Source of the DNA: an uncultured Ruminococcus sp.
GTDB lineage: Bacteria > Bacillota > Clostridia > Oscillospirales > Ruminococcaceae
Direction: 5' to 3'
Length of the DNA: 34,316 nt
Assembly: GCA_937902395.1 (NCBI GenBank)
Contig: CALGTV010000089.1
Location: 1-34,316 of the forward strand
Below are positions 1 through 7,723 of the stretch, piece by piece. Positions within the stretch are counted from its first letter, which is position 1, and each line of letters starts with the position of its first letter. The notes under the pieces are model-generated. The model did no database searches, was not told where the DNA came from, and saw only the letters and a list, made by a program, of their open reading frames with translations. A program made the position numbers and the translations under genes.

Positions 1-1302
1 ACCTGTTTCACCGTGTCGGTTTTTTGCAATAAGGCACTCGGCACTATTCTGGTCAACCTGAGAGTTATCCCCGCCGATAACCTTGTTTTTATCGTAATAA
101 GCTTCACGATAAAGGAAAAGAATAATGTCGGCATCCTGCTCGATAGAACCCGAGTCTCTCAGGTCAGAAATCTGAGGACGATGGTCCTCTGCTCGTTTCT
201 CACTGGCTCGGGAAAGCTGAGAAAGACAAATTACGGGAACGCCCAGCTCTTTTGCCAGAACCTTGAGGTTTCGTGTAATCTCGGAAATTTCGTTTACTCT
301 GTTGTCGGTGTGTCTGCCTGTGGTCATAAGCTGCAAATAGTCGATAACAACAAGACCGAGATTTTTCACTCGTCTCAGCTTAGCTTTCATCTGCTGAACG
401 GTCATACTTGCGGTATCGTCAATAAACATGGGCAAAGTACTGAGATATGCGGCACTTGTAGCAAGGCGCACCCATTCATCAGTCTGAATTCTGCCGTTTC
501 TGAGATTTCCCGATTCAACAAGAGCCTCTGTTGAGAGCAGACGCGTAGCAAGCTGCTCTTTTGACATTTCCAGATTGAAGATAACGACTTCCTTGTCGCT
601 GCGCCGTGCCACATTTGTAGCAATATTCATTGCGAATGAAGTTTTACCCATAGCAGGACGGGCAGCAATGATGATAAGGTCGGATTTATTAAGTCCCGAT
701 GTAATGGTATCAAGATAGGAAAAACCTGTTTTTGCGCCGATGTATTTATCCTTATCCTCACCTGTGATTTTTCCCAGTCTGTCGTAGGCTTCAAGTACAG
801 CCTCAGAAAGAGGGGAAAGACCGCTTACGTTTCGTCCCTGTCGTATATCGTAGATTTTCTGTTCAGCGGAATCCAGAAGCAGCTGAGCGTCAGTTTCCCC
901 TGATTGTATATCGTCGAGAATACCTCTTGCAGCGAATCCAAGACTTCTGATAAAATATTTATCAGCAACAATTTTACAGTAGCTTTCAATATTCTCCGTA
1001 GTAGGCAGAGTATTGGCGATTTCCATGAGGTATCGCTTACCCTCAGAGGCTGATTCAAAAATCCCCAGTTTCTCAATTTCATTGAGAACAGTTACGGGGT
1101 CTATGGGAGAACCGCCCGTGAACATACGATAGATTATACTGAAAATTTTCTTGTGATTTTCGCTGTAGAAATATTCAGGCTTGACTTTTTCAATAACAGT
1201 AGGCATAACGGAGGGGTCAGACAGAACCGCACCAATAACCGACTGCTCCGCCTCAATACTATGAGGAAATTCAGAGGCGGAGAAAATGCTGTTAGCGTCC
1301 AT
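1..1302 (-). CDS. dnaB: Replicative DNA helicase DnaB, C-terminus cut by window edge
   Basis: Hexameric ATP-dependent helicase that unwinds DNA ahead of the replisome. I translated the minus strand from ATG at 1302; 434 codons stay open to base 1, so only about 10-20 residues of a normal DnaB (about 445 aa) are missing. The N-terminal DnaB domain opens with PHSIEAEQSVIGAVL. The RecA-like domain has a Walker A motif (ARPAMGKTS, about residues 214-222), the Walker B region VVIDYLQLM, the conserved LSQLSR segment, and IAKNRHGETG at the edge, the usual final helicase motif. The start codon shares one base with the rplI stop (TAATG), so translation is probably coupled to L9. It is the last gene seen in the rnj-gdpP-rplI-dnaB operon. 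Very sure. Confidence 0.97.
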   Translation of the reverse strand, partial: MDANSIFSASEFPHSIEAEQSVIGAVLSDPSVMPTVIEKVKPEYFYSENHKKIFSIIYRMFTGGSPIDPVTVLNEIEKLGIFESASEGKRYLMEIANTLPTTENIESYCKIVADKYFIRSLGFAARGILDDIQSGETDAQLLLDSAEQKIYDIRQGRNVSGLSPLSEAVLEAYDRLGKITGEDKDKYIGAKTGFSYLDTITSGLNKSDLIIIAARPAMGKTSFAMNIATNVARRSDKEVVIFNLEMSKEQLATRLLSTEALVESGNLRNGRIQTDEWVRLATSAAYLSTLPMFIDDTASMTVQQMKAKLRRVKNLGLVVIDYLQLMTTGRHTDNRVNEISEITRNLKVLAKELGVPVICLSQLSRASEKRAEDHRPQISDLRDSGSIEQDADIILFLYREAYYDKNKVIGGDNSQVDQNSAECLIAKNRHGETG

Positions 1303-1748
1303 TAACCCTCGATTACCTCAACATCAATCTTTTCGGAAACTCCTGTGTAAAACTTGATTGTAGCGGAGTAAGAACCAAAATTCTTGATATCTGTGCTGAG
1401 AGAGATTTTTTTCTTATCAACCTTAACACCAAGCTGAGCGTCAAGAGCCTCAGCAACATGAGCAGCAGTTACGGAACCGAAAAGACGGTCATTTGAGCCT
1501 GCCTTAGCCTTGATAATAAGCTTTTTGTCCTTAATCTTAGCAGCAGCCTCCTGAGCAGCCTTTTTTTCAGTGTCAATCTTGAACTGAGCAGAGGATTTCT
1601 GACCTGCGAGCTTACTGAGGTTTTCTGGAGTAGCCTCAACAGCAAGTCCCTTAGGGAGCAGCATATTTCTTGCATAGCCATCAGCTACATTTTTTACCTC
1701 GCCCTTTTTTCCTGAACCTTTAACATCCTGTAAGTAGATAACTTTCAT
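1302..1748 (-). CDS. rplI: 50S ribosomal protein L9
   Basis: Ribosomal protein L9 of the large subunit, which bridges the L1 stalk base and helps keep the reading frame. At 148 aa it is family length. The N-terminal rRNA-binding domain is typical (MKVIYLQDVKGSGKKGEV, then VADGYARNMLLPKGLAVEA), followed by the long Lys/Ala-rich connecting helix (about residues 40-75) and the C-terminal domain with LFGSVTAAHVAEAL. The ATG lies 5 nt after the gdpP stop, and its ribosome binding site (GAAAGGAAAT) is inside the end of gdpP. Its stop overlaps the dnaB start. The gdpP-rplI-dnaB order is conserved across Firmicutes. Very sure. Confidence 0.98.
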   Translation of the reverse strand: MKVIYLQDVKGSGKKGEVKNVADGYARNMLLPKGLAVEATPENLSKLAGQKSSAQFKIDTEKKAAQEAAAKIKDKKLIIKAKAGSNDRLFGSVTAAHVAEALDAQLGVKVDKKKISLSTDIKNFGSYSATIKFYTGVSEKIDVEVIEG

Positions 1749-1753
1749 ATTTT

Positions 1754-3733
1754 TTATTTCCTTTCATCTAATTCTTTGTCACGGTCATTGATTGCACGGA
1801 CAAGAAGTTCCGACGCTTCTTTGAGGGAAACGTCATTGAGTTGAGCAGCCGCCATGGTCTGATGACCGCCGCCGCCCAGTTTTTCCATAATAATCTGCAC
1901 GTTTATTGCTCCAAGAGAGCGTGCAGAGATATTGGCAACATTATTTGTTTTATAAATTACAAATGAAGCGTCAACATCAGTGATGTTGAGCAGTTCATCA
2001 GCCGCCTGAGGTGCGATAATGCGTATATCACTACATTTTACATCTGCAACGGCAATGGCACATTTTTTATGTATCTTTGCCGAAGAAACGATTTCCATTT
2101 TGTTTTTGTAGGAATCGAATGAGCCTGAAAACAGCAGTTTTACCGCAACGGTATCAGCACCCAGCTTTTTGAGAAATGCTGCCGCTTCAAATGTTCTTGC
2201 ACCGGTACGCATAACGAAATTTTTCGTATCGAGCATAATACCGGCAAGAAGTGCCTCTGCGCAGTAGGAGGGAAGCTTTTCATCGTTATCGAAACGGAAG
2301 TACTGTATAAGCTCAGTAACCATTTCAGAAGCTGATGAAGCATATGGCTCATGATAGAAAATCACGGAATTATCGATGTAATTTACAGTTTTTCTGTGGT
2401 GGTCAATAACCACAACCTGTCTGCTGATATCGTAAAGTTCAGTGGATTCAACATTATCCTTGTTGTGAGTATCCACAATAATCAGCAGGTCATTGTCATT
2501 TATAGTCTGCAAAGCAGCAGAGGGAGTTATAAACAATCCCTGACCTGCCTGTGCTTCAATAATGTCAATGAGGTTTACAGCAAGGTTTTTAGTACGCTCA
2601 ACAACGATATGCACTTCCTTGCCCATAATCCGCAAAGCGCCTGCAAGACCGCAGGCAGAGCCAACGGAATCAAGGTCACCGTAACGATGTCCCATAATGT
2701 AGACTGTATTACAGTTGAGAATGACATCCTGCATGGCATTGGCTATAATACGAGTTTTAGCGCGGGACATTTTTTCAACGCCCTTAGAAACACCACCAAA
2801 AAAGCGATATCCGTTGACAGTTTTAACAACTGCTTGGTCTCCGCCGCGACCAAGAGCCATATCAAGACACTGACGGGCGATTTTTTCGCTTTCTTCAAGG
2901 GAATCAGCACCCTCACCCACGCCTATAGATAGGGTAAGAGGGTATTTACCGGCAATTTTTATATCTCTTGCCATATCGAGAATTTTGAATTTTTCCCTGA
3001 TTTTATCATCAAGATGACGATGTTCGATAACAGCATAGAAAGTATTGGGAGAAATTTTCTTGATAAAGCCGTTGGTACTGCTCATAAACTTTTCCATAAG
3101 CTGTTCAATTTCCACAGCGACTTTGGCTTTTTCGGTTTCTTTCGCATTCTGCATAATTTCGTCGTAGGTATCAATAGTCATGATAACTACATTAGGGTGA
3201 GAAAGTTCAGCCTCTTTTTTAAGGTTGTGATATTCCGTTTCGTCGTGGAAGTATGCAATAAGGAAAGTAACATCATTTTTAGTGAATTCCTCATACATAA
3301 TTTTGTAGACAGAATCATGTATACGGCATACAACAGGGTTGTTTTCCGAAAGGGAATTAACATTTACAGCGGTGCATTCTTCGAAATTCATGCCATAGAA
3401 ATCGTTGCCCATACCGATTTTTTCGGAGAATATGCGGTTAAACCACACAATCCTGCCGCTTTTTTCAATAACAGCCACAGGAGCAGGCAAAGTGTTCATA
3501 TATTCAGCGGCAGAATTTTCAAGATGCGCATTCATTTTGGTGAAATAGCGCACTGAATTTCTTGAAAACACGGCATAAATCACAATAAGAATAACAGCGA
3601 GGACAGCTGCGGAAATCATACTCACAGTGCCGTACAGCTTATTATATTCAAAAAGCGCCAGAGAGACAAACAGCTGACTTGCAATGATTGCAGAAATCAT
3701 TATCAAAGCAGCACCGGGAAACTTTTTTTTCAC
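1754..3733 (-). CDS. gdpP: GdpP-type c-di-AMP phosphodiesterase (DHH/DHHA1, membrane)
   Basis: Membrane-bound phosphodiesterase that hydrolyses cyclic di-AMP, controlling osmolyte uptake and wall homeostasis. At 659 aa it is full family length. Two N-terminal membrane helices (about residues 7-28 and 36-56) precede a PAS-like domain (about 75-150), a degenerate GGDEF domain (about 175-305) and a C-terminal DHH-DHHA1 catalytic module. Visible metal ligands are H349, D353 and D355 (GHRYGDLDS), an Asp in IIVDTHN, and the DHH triplet at 444-446; the DHHA1 signature GGGGHQTMAAA is near the end. The start is GTG at 3733 behind a G-rich ribosome binding site; an ATG 5 nt upstream is out of frame and stops at once. 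It sits 35 nt after rnj and 5 nt before rplI. The GGDEF-like domain lacks a GGDEF motif, as is normal for GdpP. Confidence 0.96.
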   Translation of the reverse strand: MKKKFPGAALIMISAIIASQLFVSLALFEYNKLYGTVSMISAAVLAVILIVIYAVFSRNSVRYFTKMNAHLENSAAEYMNTLPAPVAVIEKSGRIVWFNRIFSEKIGMGNDFYGMNFEECTAVNVNSLSENNPVVCRIHDSVYKIMYEEFTKNDVTFLIAYFHDETEYHNLKKEAELSHPNVVIMTIDTYDEIMQNAKETEKAKVAVEIEQLMEKFMSSTNGFIKKISPNTFYAVIEHRHLDDKIREKFKILDMARDIKIAGKYPLTLSIGVGEGADSLEESEKIARQCLDMALGRGGDQAVVKTVNGYRFFGGVSKGVEKMSRAKTRIIANAMQDVILNCNTVYIMGHRYGDLDSVGSACGLAGALRIMGKEVHIVVERTKNLAVNLIDIIEAQAGQGLFITPSAALQTINDNDLLIIVDTHNKDNVESTELYDISRQVVVIDHHRKTVNYIDNSVIFYHEPYASSASEMVTELIQYFRFDNDEKLPSYCAEALLAGIMLDTKNFVMRTGARTFEAAAFLKKLGADTVAVKLLFSGSFDSYKNKMEIVSSAKIHKKCAIAVADVKCSDIRIIAPQAADELLNITDVDASFVIYKTNNVANISARSLGAINVQIIMEKLGGGGHQTMAAAQLNDVSLKEASELLVRAINDRDKELDERK

Positions 3734-3768
3734 AGCATCCCCCCCTTACATTTACAAATAAGCAAATT

Positions 3769-5571
3769 TTATAATTCCATGATAATAGGAAGAATCATAG
3801 GACTTCTCTTTGTTTTCTGATAAATATAATCCGACAGAGCGTCGCGGAGCTTTCCCTTGAGAGTGTTCCATTCACGCATTTCGTGATACGAGCAATTATC
3901 AAGGGTTTCAATGAGAAGATTTTTAGCCTCTACAAAGAGCTCCTCAGATTCGCGTACATATACAAATCCTCTTGAAATGATATCAGGACCTGCAACAACC
4001 ACGTTATCCGCTTTTTCTATACCGATAACGATAATGATAAGACCGTCCTGCGCGAGATGCTTTCTATCGCGGAGTACAATAGAGCCAACATCACCGACAC
4101 CCAGACCGTCAACGAGAATACGTCCGGAGGGCACCTGTGAAACGACTTTCATTGTAAGACCGTCGGATTCAATAACATTACCTATTTCTGCAATAATTAC
4201 ATTTTCACGGGGCATACCCATTTGCACAGCAAGGTCGCCATGCTTTTTGAGATGCTTGTATTCACCATGAACAGGGATAAAGAATTTAGGCTTTGTGAGA
4301 GCCTGCATGAGTTTGAGTTCCTCCTGACAGGCATGACCTGAAACGTGAACCTCATACATAGCCTCGTATACAACTTCCGCGCCAGACTTCATAAGCTCAT
4401 TTACAACACGGGTAACGTATTTTTCATTTCCCGGGATAGGAGTAGCAGAAATGATAATAAAATCCATGGGAGTAATACTTACTTTTCTATGGTCGTTCAT
4501 TGCCATACGAGTAAGGGCAGACATAGGCTCACCCTGACTTCCCGTAGTGATAAGGACAATTCGCTCATTTTCGTAGCGATTCATCATATCAATGTCAATG
4601 AATATGCCGTCGGGAACTTCAAGATATCCCAGTTCTACAGCCGTATTGATAACATTTATCATACTTCTGCCGAATACAGCAACTTTTCGTCCGTAGTGCT
4701 CAGCAGCGTTGATAATCTGCTGTACACGGTGAATATTAGATGAAAATGTAGCGATGATTATACGCTTTCCCTCGCCCTTTTTGAAGAGACGGTCAAAGGA
4801 TTCGCCTACAGTACGTTCAGAACGGGTACAGCCCTCTCTTTCGGCATTTGTGGAATCAGCCATAAGTGCGAGAACGCCTTTGCTTCCAAGCTCACCGAAG
4901 CGTGCAAGGTCAATGATATTGCCGTCAATAGGGGAGTAATCAACCTTGAAATCGCCTGTATGAACGATTACGCCTGCGGGGGTATGAATAGCCATACCTA
5001 CAGCGTCGGGTATTGAGTGGTTTACCTTGATAAATTCCACAGCCATACAGCCCATTTTTACAGTTTTTCTCGGCTCAACCACGTTCAGCTTTACCTGATT
5101 GAGAATACCCTGTTCTTTCAGCTTACCCTCGATAAGACCGATAGTAAGGCGTGTAGCGTATACGGGTACATTTACCTTTTTAAGCAGATAAGCAAGTCCG
5201 CCGATGTGGTCCTCGTGACCGTGAGTTATAACAATTCCTCTGATTTTGTCAGCATTGCGCTCAACATAGGTGAAATCGGGGATAACAATATCAACGCCGG
5301 GCATATCAGCGTCAGGGAAAGCAAGACCGCAGTCGAGAATGAACATATCGTTTGAACATTCAAATACGGTCATATTCTTACCGATTTCATTAAGACCGCC
5401 GAGAGGGATAATTCTTACAGGAGTTTTTTTTACTTCTTTCACCTGTTTAGGCTTGCGGACAGAGGCTGAGGGTGCCTTACCGCTGAAATTTGTGTTTTTC
5501 TTCGGCTGGTCTGCCGTTTTTTTACGGACAGGATTTCTGTATGTTTTTTTTGTTGAGTTGTTTTCGTTCAC
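3769..5571 (-). CDS. rnj: Ribonuclease J
   Basis: Metallo-beta-lactamase/beta-CASP ribonuclease with 5'-3' exonuclease and endonuclease activity, central to mRNA decay and rRNA maturation in Firmicutes. At 600 aa it is longer than the usual ~555, because of a ~50-residue basic, Lys/Pro/Asn-rich N-terminal extension before PVRIIPLGGLNEIGKN. The zinc motif HGHEDH is at about 117-122. Other family blocks are HTGDFKVD, LMADSTNAE, the beta-CASP ITTGSQGEPMSALTR and the C-terminal VSGHACQEELKLM and PVHGEYKHL. The start is GTG at 5571 with AAAGGAGG about 8 nt upstream; no better ATG precedes it. It is the first gene of the rnj-gdpP-rplI-dnaB operon, driven by the promoter at 5700-5728 with a ~120-nt structured leader. 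Only one RNase J gene is seen here, so J1 versus J2 is not assigned. Confidence 0.96.
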   Translation of the reverse strand: MNENNSTKKTYRNPVRKKTADQPKKNTNFSGKAPSASVRKPKQVKEVKKTPVRIIPLGGLNEIGKNMTVFECSNDMFILDCGLAFPDADMPGVDIVIPDFTYVERNADKIRGIVITHGHEDHIGGLAYLLKKVNVPVYATRLTIGLIEGKLKEQGILNQVKLNVVEPRKTVKMGCMAVEFIKVNHSIPDAVGMAIHTPAGVIVHTGDFKVDYSPIDGNIIDLARFGELGSKGVLALMADSTNAEREGCTRSERTVGESFDRLFKKGEGKRIIIATFSSNIHRVQQIINAAEHYGRKVAVFGRSMINVINTAVELGYLEVPDGIFIDIDMMNRYENERIVLITTGSQGEPMSALTRMAMNDHRKVSITPMDFIIISATPIPGNEKYVTRVVNELMKSGAEVVYEAMYEVHVSGHACQEELKLMQALTKPKFFIPVHGEYKHLKKHGDLAVQMGMPRENVIIAEIGNVIESDGLTMKVVSQVPSGRILVDGLGVGDVGSIVLRDRKHLAQDGLIIIVIGIEKADNVVVAGPDIISRGFVYVRESEELFVEAKNLLIETLDNCSYHEMREWNTLKGKLRDALSDYIYQKTKRSPMILPIIMEL

Positions 5572-5648
5572 TAAATAGTCCTCCTTTAAAACAGTGATTT
5601 AACGTTGTTATATATATTTTTGGCAAAGCCAGATTTACTGAAATCGCC

Positions 5649-5688
5649 ATTAAATTCATAAATTTAATCATTTGTATATTCACAAATG
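5649..5688 (-). promoter_or_regulatory. Two tandem hairpins in the rnj 5' leader
   Basis: Two perfect inverted repeats lie back to back. ATTAAATT 5649-5656 pairs with AATTTAAT 5661-5668 (loop CATA on the plus strand). CATTTGT 5669-5675 pairs with ACAAATG 5682-5688. In the minus-strand transcript the second one starts about 5 nt from the predicted +1 (about 5693), so the mRNA would begin with structure. The stems are AT-rich and modest in strength. Confidence 0.5.
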
Positions 5689-5699
5689 GAGATAATATA

Positions 5700-5728
5700 A
5701 TTATACCCAAAAATTTGATATATGTCAA
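5700..5728 (-). promoter_or_regulatory. Consensus sigma-A promoter for the rnj operon
   Basis: On the minus strand, TTGACA (5728-5723), a 17-nt spacer and TATAAT (5705-5700) match the consensus exactly. The predicted start of transcription is near 5693, about 120 nt upstream of the rnj GTG. Confidence 0.85.
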
Positions 5729-5956
5729 TACCAAATAAAAAAATCAATTCTGAGTATTTTTCAGAAATTAAATTCCTATGTTTTCAACACAGAAAAATGT
5801 TTATAATATTCTCTGTATTACACAGAAAAGCATGTTGATAATTGTGCATATATCCAAACTTTTAAAAAATTTTTCAATAATCAACGTTTTTCCGTTGGAA
5901 AAAGGCTCATTTTAGACTATATATGGAGGGGGGGTTCGAATCAAGACCTATAATTA

Positions 5957-7186
5957 TTATCTGTCTTTAATTCTGTTCATAAGCAGAAAAAGTCCAAGCA
6001 GATTCGGGAAAGCCATAAGACCGTTGAAGATATCGGATAAAAGCCATACAGCTTCGGGAGAAAAAACAGCTCCGCAAGCGGCTGAAAGGGCATATACAGC
6101 AGTAAATATGCCTATGTATTTTCCTTTGGATATGTGGCTGAATGATTTTATTCCGCAGTAAAACCAACCAATAACGGTACAGAATGAGAATATACCCAGT
6201 TCCGCAGTGATAAAGGGTACAGAGAATCCGCCAAGCACCGAGGAAACAGCTTCAGAAACAGAAAAGCAGTCAGAGCCGCAGAGTATAGCCATAGCTGTTA
6301 GGGTACAGCAGAATATGGTATCAAAAAATACTTCAAACATACTCCAAGCACCCTGAGTTTCGGGAGATGTATTTTCAGCGGCACTATGAAGAATAGGGGA
6401 GCTTCCCAGACCTGCCTCATTTGAAAAGATACCCCGACGTATACCCACGGAAAGAGCATATCCCGAAATTCCCCCTGCGGCTTCTCTTAGACCGAAAGCT
6501 TCTGCAAAGATATTGCTAAAGATATCAGGCAATTTTTCGCCGTGTATGGCAATTACAGCAATGCACACAAGGGTATATGCAGCAGACGCGGCAGGCAGAA
6601 GAAACTGAGCCGCAGTGCCGATGCGCTGACTTCCGCCCCGTACTGTAAGAAATACAACTGCAAATATTATTACAGCGGCAAGAGGACGGCTGAAATCGGT
6701 ACAATCCTGCAAGGAATCGGCAAATGTGCTAATCTGCACCATGCTTCCCATACCGAGAGATGCCATAACGCAGAAAAGGGCGAAAATCCAAGCAAGCACA
6801 GGACAGCCCAGCCCCTTAGTCAGATATGCCATAGGACCTTTTAATGTTTCATCGCTGTATTTAGCTGACAGAACATTTTCGGCATAAACCAGAGCCATGC
6901 CGAAAAAAGCGGAAATCCACATCCAGAAAACAGCACCTGCTCCGCCAAGAGCAAGAGCAGAGGCAGTTCCCACAATATTTCCCGTACCCATAGCAGTACC
7001 AAGGCTCATGCAAACGGTTTTAAACTGAGATAATCCCGAATTTTCGGAATTTCTGCTTCTGAAAATCAGATAGGGCATACGAAATTGTATGAATTTAAGC
7101 TTATAAGTAATCATAGCTCCTGTAAAGAGCAGGAGAAATATAAGACCGTTTCCCCAGACAAAATTATTTATTTTTTCAAGAATCAT
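5957..7186 (-). CDS. Sodium:alanine/glycine symporter, AGCS family
   Basis: Polytopic inner-membrane carrier of the alanine/glycine:cation symporter family, taking up small neutral amino acids with Na+. Diagnostic blocks are MSLGTAMGTGNIVGTASALALGG (the conserved N-terminal substrate/ion site), KGPMAYLTKGLG and GIRRGIFSNEAGLGSSP, the family signature around RGxFSNEAG. At 409 aa it is shorter than most members (about 440-490), mainly in loops and the C-terminus, but about ten hydrophobic segments remain and no key block is missing. ATG at 7186 follows GGAGG at good spacing. It is separated from rnj by 385 bp and divergent from the ydbS-like gene, so it is probably monocistronic. The substrate is inferred from family only. 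Confidence 0.92.
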   Translation of the reverse strand: MILEKINNFVWGNGLIFLLLFTGAMITYKLKFIQFRMPYLIFRSRNSENSGLSQFKTVCMSLGTAMGTGNIVGTASALALGGAGAVFWMWISAFFGMALVYAENVLSAKYSDETLKGPMAYLTKGLGCPVLAWIFALFCVMASLGMGSMVQISTFADSLQDCTDFSRPLAAVIIFAVVFLTVRGGSQRIGTAAQFLLPAASAAYTLVCIAVIAIHGEKLPDIFSNIFAEAFGLREAAGGISGYALSVGIRRGIFSNEAGLGSSPILHSAAENTSPETQGAWSMFEVFFDTIFCCTLTAMAILCGSDCFSVSEAVSSVLGGFSVPFITAELGIFSFCTVIGWFYCGIKSFSHISKGKYIGIFTAVYALSAACGAVFSPEAVWLLSDIFNGLMAFPNLLGLFLLMNRIKDR

Positions 7187-7205
7187 GAAAACCTCCGCAA
7201 AATAC

Positions 7206-7234
7206 TGTACTTTTTGTGAAAAATGAGTTATAAT
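7206..7234 (+). promoter_or_regulatory. Possible promoter for the ydbS/ydbT-like pair
   Basis: TATAAT at 7229-7234 with a weak -35 (TGTACT, 7206-7211) at 17-nt spacing, about 50 nt upstream of the ATG at 7283. The -10 is perfect and the -35 poor. The same 97-bp gap must also hold the minus-strand promoter of the symporter, which I could not place. Confidence 0.45.
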
Positions 7235-7282
7235 ATATTTATGTGAGGTAATTATCTGAAAATTCGTTCAGGTGGTGTATAA

Positions 7283-7723
7283 ATGAAAAATTTTTTTCCC
7301 GATAAAAATGCTTCCCGAAGTCTGAAACTGCTTGTGATTATAGGTGCTGTACTGATACTTGCGGCAGTAAGGCTATATATTCCTTTAGATAAAGTTGTTA
7401 TTATAGTCGGTGCTGTACTTCTGATAATTGTGCTTTTCTTTGATTTAATATATATTCCCCTGTATTTCCGAGCTTTAAGGTATGAATCAGACGGCAAATC
7501 CATAACCCGTTACGGCGGAGTTATTATGAAATACAGCAAATCAGTGGAATTTTCCGCTGTGCAGTATACCGCGGCAGTTTCCATGCCCTTTTCAAAGCAA
7601 ACAGGCTTTAATATTGCTGTATTGTTTGTATATGGCGGTCAGCTGAGACTTTCATTTCTGAGCAAAAGCGATTGTGATGAATTACTGCACCTTGCAGGCA
7701 GTGCCCGAAAGGAGAGCGTATGA
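7283..7723 (+). CDS. YdbS-like membrane protein with bacterial PH domain (bPH2)
   Basis: Small membrane protein of 146 aa with two N-terminal membrane helices (about residues 14-30 and 37-58) followed by one soluble bPH2-type domain (about 60-140; ALRYESDGKSITRYGGVI and the QYTAAVSMPFSKQTGF strand pattern). It matches the YdbS half of the YdbS/YdbT pair of Firmicutes, which in Bacillus has been linked to resistance to some bacteriocins; the molecular role is unknown. ATG at 7283 follows an AGGTGG ribosome binding site. Its stop overlaps the next gene's start (ATGA, 7720-7723), so the two are co-translated. Assignment is by domain layout and pairing, not strong identity. Confidence 0.8.
   Translation: MKNFFPDKNASRSLKLLVIIGAVLILAAVRLYIPLDKVVIIVGAVLLIIVLFFDLIYIPLYFRALRYESDGKSITRYGGVIMKYSKSVEFSAVQYTAAVSMPFSKQTGFNIAVLFVYGGQLRLSFLSKSDCDELLHLAGSARKESV

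Larger units (their letters stand above)
5572..5956. other. 385-bp AT-rich intergenic region (rnj leader and promoter; AGCS gene 3' end)
   Basis: No credible gene is present. Bases 5572-5692 are the rnj leader and 5700-5728 its promoter. The rest (5737-5956) is very AT-rich. It holds a small hairpin with a GTT loop (TTTTTCC 5887-5893 with GGAAAAA 5897-5903) that might weakly end transcription of the symporter gene, a direct repeat of ACACAGAAAA at 5787 and 5820 (33 bp apart, meaning unknown), and a G-run at about 5925-5935. Confidence 0.6.

Noticed and set aside
13..534. 173-codon plus-strand frame at the window start
   Set aside because: Antisense to dnaB; the minus strand encodes the unmistakable helicase core there.
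2351..2932. 193-codon plus-strand frame
   Set aside because: It lies wholly antisense to the gdpP catalytic domains, which have all expected motifs, and has no ribosome binding site or family resemblance.
5522..5734. Minus-strand 70-codon frame in the rnj leader
   Set aside because: It overlaps the rnj promoter and start in another frame, is AT-driven, and would start upstream of the predicted transcription start.
5781..5841. DnaA-box-like 9-mers (TTTTCAACA on plus; TTATCAACA on minus, 5833-5841) upstream of rnj
   Set aside because: Only two inexact copies in very AT-rich DNA, no cluster, no dnaA/dnaN nearby; chance is likely, so no origin is claimed.
7187..7282. Riboswitch (for example glycine) ahead of the AGCS symporter
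   Set aside because: The gap to the divergent gene is only 96 bp and shows no paired-stem architecture; too short for a known amino-acid riboswitch plus promoter.
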